A stretch of 64,000 bases of DNA, taken from Liriodendron chinense (taxonomy: Eukaryota; Streptophyta; Magnoliopsida; Magnoliales; Magnoliaceae). Position 1 is the stretch's first letter, and each line of letters starts with the position of its first letter. The translations under genes were made by a program, and so were the position numbers. The stretch is from NCBI GenBank assembly GCA_003013855.2, contig PVNU02001712.1, positions 40,775 to 104,774 on the forward strand. Reading direction: 5' to 3'. Positions 55,701 through 64,000 of the stretch are shown here, in pieces. The notes below the pieces were generated by a model. That model ran no database searches and was not told the origin of the DNA. It saw only the letters and a program-made list of their open reading frames with translations.

Positions 55701-56260
55701 AAAATCTAAAGTGGACCATACCACAAGAAAACAATAATAATTGAATGTAACATTAAAAACTTCCCATGACCCTGTATCTTTTATTTGACATCCAACCTTA
55801 GTTAGGTCATATACACCTGTATAAAGAGAAAAAAACAAATATCAGCTTGATCCAAAATTTTGTGACCATAAGAAGATTTTAATGGTGGGCGTCGTTTCCA
55901 TCACCATGTAATTTCCTGTGATGTTGTCCACTTGGGATTTGGATTTATCTCAATTTGGGCTCATGCCATGAAATGATCTGAAAAAATGGATGGACCGCAT
56001 GGATAAAACACATACATTATGTATGGTGGGGCCCACATAGCACTAATGGCTAGTTACAAGGTCACTAGCCAATAATTTGGGTGGGCCCACCTAATGGGTG
56101 GCCCTACTTGACTTTGAGCTAATGTCTTAGCTGATGGATGGATAAAATGATCTCTAGTTATGCCATGTTAGCACATGTGGAGAGCGTGTGTGCAAAACTA
56201 CTAAACCTTTTTATATCGTTTAAAAAGGGTTGGTGCATTTTATTTTTGCTTCTTTTTTTT
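52727..56260. repeat. Block X2, paralog of X1
   Basis: Matches 6340-10460. A 70-bp phrase around AAAATGATCTCTAG(G/T) occurs both just before X2 (about 52635) and at its end (about 56143), the mark of a former tandem array. Contains three fold-back elements (about 53592-53985, 53990-54480, 55560-56075) and the SINE-like repeat (53075-53262). No gene. The site of the X1 solo LTR is empty here (55103). Confidence 0.85.
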
Positions 56261-56299
56261 TTTTTTTTTTTGGCCACACACACTCGCACACCTAAGGAT

Positions 56300-56784
56300 G
56301 CACGTTTGGATGTTTGGAGGAGGGAAGACCGGGTTCGTGATGTCTGGACGCACGTTTAAGAGATTAAAAAGAGAAAAAAGAAGACGAGTTTTAAAGAAAG
56401 AGAGGAAGATTGAATAAAGAGAGAGGGAGAGGACGGGGTTGGTGAGGTTTATCCGCGACGCTGGTTGCGTTCATAACATCTTCAAGGTCCTCAATTTGGT
56501 AAGATCTCTTTACTATTCATTCTCCTTATTGCAATCCACCTAAGGGTGAAGAAAAATGGATTCGAGTGTGTTACAAGCTCGTGATCGTTGTGTAATACAT
56601 TCGACCATAGTAGATTAATTGTTGGTTAGATGAGGTCTCGTGGTTTTCACCTCTATTTCTAGAATATTTTTTACATAAAAAAGTTTTTGTATCGTGTATG
56701 GTGATTGTTTGTGCATTCATATCTCACAATTCAGTTATCGGGGTTTCAAGATCGATCTATTGGCTCGTGCATCCTTCCCCAACA
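56300..56784 (+). mobile_element. probable 5' LTR of the right-hand copia element
   Basis: Ends CATCCTTCCCCAACA at 56784, followed by AGAGTGAAATCAAAGC, a decayed form of the AGTGGTATCAGAGC primer site of Tnt1-like copia elements. The left border is not defined; 56300 is a guess just after the T-rich end of X2. Confidence 0.5.
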
Positions 56785-56879
56785 AGAGTGAAATCAAAGC
56801 ATCCAAGTTGTGAAGAATAGACTGTGGGATCATTTGAATTATGGATGGTGGTCGTCGAGGATTATTAGTTTGAATGAGT

Positions 56880-57689
56880 TTAATTGGCCCATCTAGAAGG
56901 TTAAGATGGAGGACTTGCTGTATTGCAAAGACTTATATACACCGATCACGGGTGAAATTGCGAAGCCGGTGGATATGTTCGTTGATCGGATTGGAAGAAG
57001 CTGGACCATAAGGCGATGGGGTTCCTCAGATAATGGTTGGATAATACCGTGTTCCACCATTTGTCTACAAATACCACTGCCGCTAGCCTATGGTAGAAAT
57101 TGAAAGGGTTCTATGAGAGGAAGACTTGTGAACCTAAAGTTTAAAGAGAATAGTTTAGTCACTGAGCACATGAACGATGTGAACACCATTGTGAATTAAC
57201 TCTTCGTCATAAAGATAGTCTTGGACAATGAGCTACAGGCTTTGTTATTACTTAGCTTACTGCCTGATAACTGTAAGACATTGGTCGTGTCTCTAAGTAA
57301 CTTCGCACCTAATGAGAAGGTGTTTATGAATCGGGTAACAAGTTGTCTTCTCAACGAGGAGACAAGAAGAAAATATTAGGTGTCATCTCAGCAAAAGGTC
57401 TTGGTATTAGAAGAACGGGGAAAAGGAAAATAGAGAAAGGGTCATAATTGTGATAAATCCAAGGGCAACTCGAAACCGAAGAAAGAAGTGAAGTGCTGAG
57501 ATTGTGGAAAGATGAGCCACTACCAGAACAAGTATCGCAAAGATAAGAAGGAGAATAAGAAAAATAAAGGGAAGGAGAAAGAAGAAATTGAGTCTACTGC
57601 AATCGCCTCTGATAGTGATATAATTGTGATACTCCCGGCTGAACATGATGAGTGTCTCATTGCTAAGTGTCAGGGCTCAGATTGGGTGG
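56880..57689 (+). pseudogene. copia Gag and start of protease, disrupted
   Basis: Gag of a Tnt1-like copia element: MEDLLYCKDLYTPITGEIAK, then WWKLKGFY-type and LNEETRRK-type residues in shifting frames. A zinc-knuckle relic near 57500-57530 (DCGKMSHYQNKY) has a stop in place of a residue after the first Cys and no final Cys. The frame then reaches ECLIAKCQGSDWVVD, the lead into the protease active site. The next bases are the target duplication TTGAT and the gypsy LTR. Several internal stops (57190, 57377) show that Gag was already decaying or has decayed since. Confidence 0.85.
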
Positions 57690-57694
57690 TTGAT

Positions 57695-58377
57695 TGATGT
57701 AGAACGGGTCGCTGATTATTTCATGGCCCAGATGGGAGCAAAAGAAGACCGGACGGGGTCGAAAGTGATCCAGACCGTCAAAACCGTAAATCGGTCGTAT
57801 CTCACAATCCGGAATGAGTTACGGGATGTATAATATATCAATTTGGGGTAGCTCGAGCTACTTTAGCCAACCAACCCCCAGGTTGCCCAAGCCAAAATCG
57901 CGTGATTCGACCGTATCGACGGTCATTAGGCTAGTTTATTTTCATTTTTACTATTTATAGTAAGTTTTAATTTGATCATAACTTTGCATCTGTAGGGTTT
58001 TAGAGTTAGTGCCCAACATGAAAAGGGCTTAGAATATTTCTTAGAACAACGTGGTTGAGGCCGTTTTATAACTTTCTATTTTTGACCGAAACCAAGAGTT
58101 CTAGTAGGATTGAACGACTTTTATAAATAGTAAGTTTACTATTTATAGTAAGTTACGTTTTCTAAGAGTTTAAGCTGGAGTTGGAGTCTGATACTTTGCA
58201 TAAGGTTTAGTTTCCTATTTATATGCATTGTAATTTCATTTTTATTCATTCAATCTTCAATAAAGTAATTATTTGGAATTAAATTCCTTTTTTTTTTGTC
58301 TTTTATTTCTTCTCGTGGGTTCGAGAATTTATCGGTTAGGGAGACGGTGATCGACCTACCACGTCCTCCCTGCGTCA
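57695..58377 (+). mobile_element. gypsy 5' LTR (683 bp)
   Basis: TGATGTAGAA...CCCTGCGTCA. Contains TATAAATAG inside the palindrome TAAATAGTAA-GT-TTACTATTTA near 58123-58145 and an AATAAAG polyadenylation-like signal near 58258. Same family as 8728-9414 and 18847-19531. Confidence 0.95.
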
Positions 58378-58378
58378 T

Positions 58379-58389
58379 TGGTATCAGAG
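58379..58389 (+). other. tRNA-Met primer-binding site
   Basis: TGGTATCAGAG one base after the LTR, complementary to initiator tRNA-Met. Primes minus-strand DNA synthesis. Confidence 0.92.
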
Positions 58390-58409
58390 AGAGATTTCTT
58401 CCTCAGGAC

Positions 58410-59550
58410 GATGACCTCTAATGAAGGGATGGATCCTCATCCTAAGGACGATGCTCCAAGGGACTATCTAACGGCGACAGCTTTCGAAGCAGCGCAACGG
58501 GAGAACCGGTTGATCCTGCAAGGTATACAGGCGACCCTCGACCAGATTGCAGCATCGCTAGCTCCGCTTCGAGCCCAAGGCGACCAACAACCACCAACAG
58601 TTGCTATACGGACAATCATGTTGTCCGTAGAGCACCCTAGGTGGATAATCGTAGGGCTACACCAGACGAATCAGAACCAAGCGATGACGAGGTCAAAGAC
58701 ATTTTGGTATGACGACCTGCGCTAGGGAATGAGCGTGTGGAACGAGCAGAACGAGACTATCGAGGCAAAGCTGAACTTCCCAGCTTTAATGGCCTACTTC
58801 GAATAGAGGAGTTCCTCGACTGGCTGGCAGAGGTCAAGCGATACTTCTACTATATGGAAGTGCCGGACGACAAGAAGGTAAAACTAATTGCATATAAATT
58901 TAAATCCGGTGCTTCAGCATGGTGGGAAAACTTACAGGTTTCCCGCACCCATCAGAATAAGACACCCATCCGAACATGGCCTAGGATGAGACAACTTCTT
59001 AGAGCTCGATTCCTCCCTAGCGACTATGAACAAATTTTGTTCCAACAATACCAAAATTGTCATCAGGGAAATCGAACCGTAGCCGAATATCTTGAAGAAT
59101 TCCAACGATTGGCTACACGGAATAATTTATCAGAATCAGAGGCACAACAAGTATCACGATTCATTGGTGGGTTGCGATTTGCAATCCAGGATTGAGTCCA
59201 GATGCATCCAGTCTGGACGTTGAGTGAGGCCAACCAATTGGCCACTCGAGCAGAAACACAGTTGTCACGGCCCCCTGCTCGAGCCTATCCGGCAACAAGG
59301 AATCCTATCACCAGACCCACTCAAGATACCACGTTGGCCAAAGGCAAGGAACCTATGGGAGGGCGTCCTCAACCTCCGACGGTCACGAATCGGGACTGGG
59401 GAAGCGGTCCCTCAAAACCTCAACGTGCAGCTCCCACAACAACGGGTCCCAGTAGGATCCCCAACCCATATGTCGGCCAAGGCCATACCATTGTCTCCGT
59501 TGTGGCCAACCAGGTCACTGGTCGAATGCTTGCCCTCAACGCCCTGCAAC
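58410..59550 (+). pseudogene. gypsy Gag, frameshifted
   Basis: An N-terminal part from the ATG at 58410 (MTSNEGMDPHPKDDAPRDYL) with a helical segment is followed, in another frame from 58737, by the retrotransposon Gag domain (WWENLQVSRTHQ, RARFLPSDYEQILFQQYQ, TVAEYLEEFQRLATRNNLSE). The Gag-domain frame meets a TGA at 59193, where CGA is likely ancestral (a CG-to-TG change), and continues downstream. A CX2CX4HX4C knuckle (CLRCGQPGHWSNAC) is intact at about 59494-59535 in yet another frame. Confidence 0.88.
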
Positions 59551-59559
59551 ACACTTAAT

Positions 59560-60050
59560 TACGAATGAAGGCGGCGTGGAAGGTGAATTAACAGAAGACA
59601 ACCCTGAATTGGAACAGGCCGAAGAGGGGGACACAGAAGATGTCGATTGGCTGACTGAAGATCATGGGGAATCACTAGTAGTAAGACGACTACTTTACGC
59701 TCCAGGAAGAAGTGCACCCACAACGACATAATATTTTTCGCACAAAGTGCACCGTGTAGGGAAAAATCTGTAACGTGATCATAGAACAGTGGGGAGTAGC
59801 GAAAATATTGTCTCGAGAATTATGTGGATAAATTACATCTGCCTATGACGAAGCACCCTACCCCTTACTCTATCGGTTGGCTCAAGAAGGTGAACGAAAC
59901 CAAGGTAACTCATCAATGCATTATCTCCTTTTCCATTGGTAAAAGCTATAAGGACGAGGGTCCTCTGTGATGTGGTTGACATGGAAGCCTGCCACATGTT
60001 ACTTGGGCGCCATGGCAATCGGATCGAGATGTGACCCACGGTGGACGGGA
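59560..60050 (+). pseudogene. gypsy protease region
   Basis: Only fragments are recognisable: an NIVSRELC-like stretch near 59800-59825 and an MEACHMLLGR-like end near 59980-60012 in the expected order, with several frame changes. The catalytic Asp region is not clear. Confidence 0.6.
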
Positions 60051-60239
60051 AAACACATACATGTTCACAAGGATGGTCGGAAAATTGTTTTGGCCCCTAT
60101 GACACCAGAGAAACACCCTGAAGCTTCTAAAGTGGAGGGAACTCTCTCCTTACCATTCGCGAGTTTGTTAAGGAATCAAAGGAAACGGCGAAAGTTATGC
60201 CGTTATGGTAAAAGGCGAGGAGCCAGGATTCTCTAATAT

Positions 60240-61015
60240 TCCTCAACGCCTTAAACCGCTGCTAGAGAAGAATTCGAAGTACTTGGCCTGGAGAGTTACC
60301 TGATGAGTTGCCTCCCATGCGAGACATACAACATCACATCGACCTTATCTCAGGGTCCAGTCTACCCAACCGACCGCACTATCGGATGAGTCCGAAAGAG
60401 TGTGAAATTCTACAGGGACAAGTGGAGGAATTGATCCGTAAGGGTCTATAAAGAGAGCATGAGCCCGTGTGCCGTTCCGGCACTCCTTACCCCAAAGAAG
60501 GACAGAACAGGGCGCATGTGCATCGATAGCCGCGCGATCAATAAAATAACAGTTAAATATCGATCCCAATACCGCGGTTGGATGACATGCTAGACATGCT
60601 CGAGGGCTCCAAGGTGTTCTCGAAACTGGACTTACGGAGTGGATACATCAAATCCGTTAAGCCAGGTGACGAGTGGAAACGGCATTCAAGACCAAGGAAG
60701 GGCTATATGAGTGGTTTGGTTATGCCTGCGGTTGACCAACGCACTAAGCATCTTCATACGGTTTAATGAACCAAGTGTTGAAGCCGTTCATTGTCCGTTT
60801 TGTTGTCGTTTACTTTGACGACATCCTAATATGCAGTCAGGATGAAACGGAGCACATGACCCACATCAGAAAAGTGCTACAAGTGTTGGCCGACAACAAG
60901 ATATACTTAAATCTGAAAAAGTGTAGCTTCTTAACTGATCGATTATTGTTTCTGGGGTTCATTGTGTCGTCCACGGGTATCCGAGTGGATGAAGAGAAAG
61001 TTTGAGCTATTCGGG
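60240..61015 (+). pseudogene. gypsy reverse transcriptase
   Basis: Palm-domain pieces: PRLDDMLDMLEGSKVFSKLD with DLRSGY near 60575-60650, and VVVYFDDILICSQDE with the catalytic Asp pair at 60817-60822, then NLKKCSFL and FLGFIVSSTGI. Frameshifts lie around 60460, 60650 and 60700-60765, where the conserved MPFGL region is corrupted. Copies element RNA into DNA in intact relatives. Confidence 0.88.
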
Positions 61016-61600
61016 ATTGGCCAACTCCGAAGAACATACATGAGGTACGAAGTTTTTCATGGGTTAGCAACCTTCTATCGTCAGTTTGTGTGGAACTTCA
61101 GCAGTATCGTCGCGCCGATTACCGACTGTATGAAGAATGGTCCGTTTCAATGGACCGAAGGGGCTGATAAGAGTTTTGCAGAAATTAAACATCGTTTGTT
61201 CCACTACCACAGTCTTGGTACTCCCTAATTTCGATAAGTTGTTTGAGGTAGAATGTGACGCATCTATTGTCGGCATTGGGGGAGTCCTTTCTCAGGAGGG
61301 CAGGCCAGTTGCCTTTTACAGTGAGAAACTCAGCGACGCACGACAGAAGTGGTCGACCTATGAACTTGAATAATATGCAGTGGTTCAGGCACTGCGCCAT
61401 TGGCGCGATTATCTTATTCAAAGGGACTTATACTGTACACTGATCATCAAGCCTTAAAATTTATCAATACTCAGACTAATGTGAATCGTATGCATGCTAG
61501 ATGGATTTCGTTTTTACAGGAATTCAAGTTCGTTCTGAAACACAAATCAGGGCAGCAGAACAAGGTGGCAGATGCACTAAGCCGACGTGCATCCCTTCTT
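61016..61600 (+). pseudogene. gypsy RNase H
   Basis: Residues FEVECDASIVGIGGVLSQEG near 61246, then a stop after STYELE (61371), and in another frame LYTDHQALKFINTQ and NKVADALSRR (61559-61590). These are the standard RNase H blocks that remove the RNA template. Confidence 0.85.
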
Positions 61601-61619
61601 ATTACAGTGAGCAGTGAGG

Positions 61620-62947
61620 TGATCGGATTCAACTCTCTCAAGGAACTCTATGCCGATGACGAGGATTTTGCAGATGCATGGAAAAAGTGCCAAGAGGGTC
61701 ACCCGAGTGACCTTCTAATTAAGATGGTTTCCTCTTCAAAGGAATTCGACTTTGCATTCTGCAGAGTTCGTTACGAGACAGGATTATTATCGAGCTACAT
61801 GGCGGTGGCCTCGGCGGTCATCTAGGATGAGATAAGACTCGAGCGATGGTGGAAGAGCGGTATTACTGGCCGCAACTTGATCGTGATGTTGGCAGGGCGG
61901 TACAACGATGTCATATTTGTCAAACCGCTAAGGGACAATCTCAAAATACAGGTCTTTACACGCCATTACCCGTGCCAGATGCCCCTTGGGAGGATTTATC
62001 TATGGATTTTATTAAGGCTCTCACGAACACAATGCGACATGGACTCAGTGTTCGTGGTGGTAGACCGATTCTCCAAGATGGCACACTTTATTCCGTGCAA
62101 GAAGACCTTTGATGCGATACATGTTGCGAACCTTTTCTTCAGAGAGGTTGTGCGACTACATGGGATTCCTAAGACGATCACTTCAGATCGGGACACAAAG
62201 TTCGTTAGCCACTTTTGGCAAGCCTTGTGGAATCGGTTCGGTACACGACTTCACTTCAGCAGTGCTTATCATCCACAAACAGATGGGCAAACTGAGGTCG
62301 TCAACCGCACATTGGGGAATCTCATCTGTTGCCTTTCAGGTGACAAACCGAAGCAGTGGGACATGGCCCTGGCTCAAGCAGAGTTTGCATTCAACAACAT
62401 GGTAAACCGATCAACAAGAAAGTCTCCGTTCCAGATTGTTTATGGGTGCGTGCCTCGTCACACACTCGATTTGGTTCCCCTGCCCAAGCTTCCGGGCATG
62501 AGCGTTACAGCTGAACATATGGCAGACCGAATCATGGACATACATGAAGACGTACGCAACAAATTACAGGCTTCGAACGAGAAGTACAAAGAAGCGGCCG
62601 ACAAGCATCGACGAGCCAAAGTGTTCGAAATAAGTGATCAGGTGATGGTCCACCTACGTAAAGAGCGATTTCCTACCAGGACCTACAACAAGTTGAAACA
62701 CAAGAAGATTGGACCAGTACCGATCATTCGCAAGATCAATGACAATGCCTACGTTGTTGATCTTCCGGATGACATGGAGATTTCAAGGACTTTCAATGTG
62801 GCAGATCTGTACGAATATCATGAACCAAAGCAGTACGAGAACTCGGGGTCGAGTTCTTTCGAAGTGGAGGAGACTGATGTAGAACGGGTCGCTGATTATT
62901 TCATGGCCCAGATGGAGCAAAAGAAGACCGGACGGGGTCGAAAGTGA
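61620..62947 (+). pseudogene. gypsy integrase, C-terminus read from the 3' LTR
   Basis: The H2C2 zinc finger (around 61820-61930: YYWPQLDRDV, CHICQTAKG) is in one frame; a frameshift near 62030-62045 separates it from the core, VVDRFSKMAHFIP (Asp), TITSDRDTKF (Asp), AYHPQTDGQTEVVNRTLGNL (Glu), then FNVADLYEYH. The core frame runs without a stop through the polypurine tract into the LTR and ends at 62947 (DVERVADYFMAQMEQKKTG). I see no typical chromodomain. An LTR-encoded tail of this sort is known for the CRM clade. Confidence 0.9.
62861..62874 (+). other. polypurine tract
   Basis: GAAGTGGAGGAGAC directly before the 3' LTR; primes plus-strand DNA synthesis. It lies inside the integrase frame (residues EVEET). 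Confidence 0.75.
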
Positions 62948-63787
62948 TCCGGACCGTCAGGACCGTAAATCGGTCGTATCTCACAATCTGGAATGAGTTA
63001 CGGGACGTATAATATATCAATTTGAGGTAGCTCGAGCTACTTTAGCCAACCAACCCCGCTACGCCGGGTTGCCCAATCCGGAATCGCGAGATTCGACCGT
63101 ATCGACGGTCATTAGGCTAGTTTATTTTCATTTTTACCATTTATAGTAAGTTTTAATTCGATCATAACTTTGCATCTGTATGGTTTTAGAGTTAGTGCCC
63201 AACATGAAAAGGGCTTAGAATATTTCGTAGAACAACGTGGTTGAGGCCGTTTTATAACTTTCTATTTTTGGCCGAAAACCAAGAGTTCTAGTAGGATTGA
63301 ATGACTTCTATAAATAGTAAGTTTACTATTTATAGTAAGTTACGTTTTCTAGAGAGTTTAAGTTGGAGTTGGAGTCTGATACTTTGCATAGGGTTTAGTT
63401 TCCTATTTATATGCATTGTAATTTCATTTTTATTCATTCAATCTTCAATAAAGTAATTATTTGGAATTAAATTCCTTTTTTTTGTCTTTTATTTCTTCTC
63501 GTGGATTCGAGAATTTATCGGTTAGGGAGACGGTGATATAGTAAGTTTACTATTTATAGTAAGTTACGTTTTCTAGGAGTTTAAGTTGGAGTTGGAGTCT
63601 GATACTTTGCATAGGGTTTAGTTTCCTATTTATATGCATTGTAATTTCATTTTTATTCATTCAATCTTCAATAAAGTAATTATTTGGAATTAAATTCCTT
63701 TTTTTTTGTCTTTTATTTCTTCTCGTGGATTCGAGAATTTATCGGTTAGGGAGACGGTGATCGACCTACCACGTCCTCCCTGCATCA
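62875..63787 (+). mobile_element. gypsy 3' LTR with internal tandem duplication (913 bp)
   Basis: Starts TGATGTAGAACGG and ends CCCTGCATCA. 230 bases longer than the 5' LTR because of a 224-bp tandem duplication (63314-63537, 63538-63761) covering the TATA/palindrome region through the GGGAGACGGTGAT phrase. Confidence 0.95.
63314..63761. repeat. 224-bp tandem duplication in the 3' LTR
   Basis: Both units start ATAGTAAGTTTACTATTTAT and end GGAGACGGTGAT; they differ at very few positions. The 5' LTR has one unit. Confidence 0.95.
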
Positions 63788-64000
63788 TTGATGCAAGAGC
63801 GTCGTATCACGCTACTCCACGCAGATAGTACTTCACAAGCTATAGGTTAAGTGACTATAATATAGTGAAAATGAGAAATTTTGAGATATCCAAGATTATA
63901 GGGATATGTGATACACATGTAATGATCGATGGGGCTGGACATTAGTGCTGAAAGATGTGAGGCATGTTCCCGACCTTTGTCTCAACCTAATGTCAGTAGG
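63788..64000 (+). pseudogene. copia protease, continuation after the gypsy insertion
   Basis: Starting with the second TTGAT, the sequence resumes the protease and pre-integrase link (Asp, then Ala-rich and YHATP-like residues, later DTHVMIDGAGH and LNLMSVG-like) in the frame broken at 57689. Stops are present. Runs off the right edge. Confidence 0.8.

Larger units (their letters stand above)
57695..63787 (+). mobile_element. complete Ty3/gypsy element, TSD TTGAT, nested in copia
   Basis: 6093 bp: 5' LTR 57695-58377, primer site 58379, gag, protease, RT, RNase H, integrase, polypurine tract, 3' LTR 62875-63787. TTGAT duplicates at 57690-57694 and 63788-63792. Integrase after RT defines Ty3/gypsy; LTRs starting TGATG and the integrase style suggest a chromovirus, possibly CRM-like. 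The two LTRs differ at roughly two dozen places by eye, many at CG sites, and the coding region has many frameshifts and stops, so it is not autonomous. Confidence 0.95.

Overview
This is nuclear DNA of a flowering plant. The evidence is a single-exon coiled-coil NLR disease-resistance gene, degraded MATE-transporter exons with plant-type introns, nested Ty1/copia and Ty3/gypsy retrotransposons, plant-type hAT, Tourist-like and Mutator-like non-autonomous DNA elements, tRNA-derived SINE-like copies, and long CT and TA microsatellites. I cannot name the species. The very abundant GC-punctuated fold-back repeat made me think of a magnoliid, but that is only an impression. Nothing looks bacterial, organellar or phage-like, and there is no CRISPR array, rRNA or convincing tRNA gene.

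Layout. (1) 1-6242: 5' part of a minus-strand Ty1/copia element (LTR/leader, gag-protease, integrase, reverse transcriptase running off the left edge). Its pol gene is split by a 2.26-kb solo LTR (1069-3329) flanked by the 5-bp duplication GTGGT. (2) 6340-10640: block X1, two diverged modules full of fold-back elements, with a 687-bp gypsy solo LTR. A decayed MATE exon follows at 10566-10797. (3) 10.8-24.0 kb: no intact gene; fold-back elements, a third partial X copy (14.3-14.8 kb), a deletion-derivative gypsy element on the minus strand (17.9-19.5 kb) and a 600-bp hAT element. (4) 24463-27747: the one clearly intact gene, a 1094-residue CC-NB-ARC-LRR protein behind a CT-rich leader. (5) 27.06-39.1 kb and 41.0-52.5 kb: two copies (A and B) of a large segmental duplication. 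Each carries the NLR 3' end, its downstream DNA and MATE remnants. (6) 52.7-56.3 kb: block X2, paralogous to X1. (7) 56.3-64.0 kb: a second copia element whose protease coding sequence is interrupted by a complete but mutated 6.1-kb gypsy element (57695-63787, duplication TTGAT).

The genes do not form a pathway. The window is a record of duplication and insertion around one NLR gene. Because segments A/B and X1/X2 are paralogous, several insertions can be checked against an empty site inside the same window: the solo LTR at 8728, the solo LTR at 31558, the hAT MITE at 42404 and the Tourist-like element at 45948. All four therefore followed the duplications. I found no clearly new biological system. 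The most unusual items are the fold-back family (over 20 copies, two kinds of termini, one copy with a 9-bp target duplication), the gypsy pol frame that reads through its polypurine tract into the 3' LTR, a GC-AG intron in the MATE remnant, and the stop-loss tail of the NLR.
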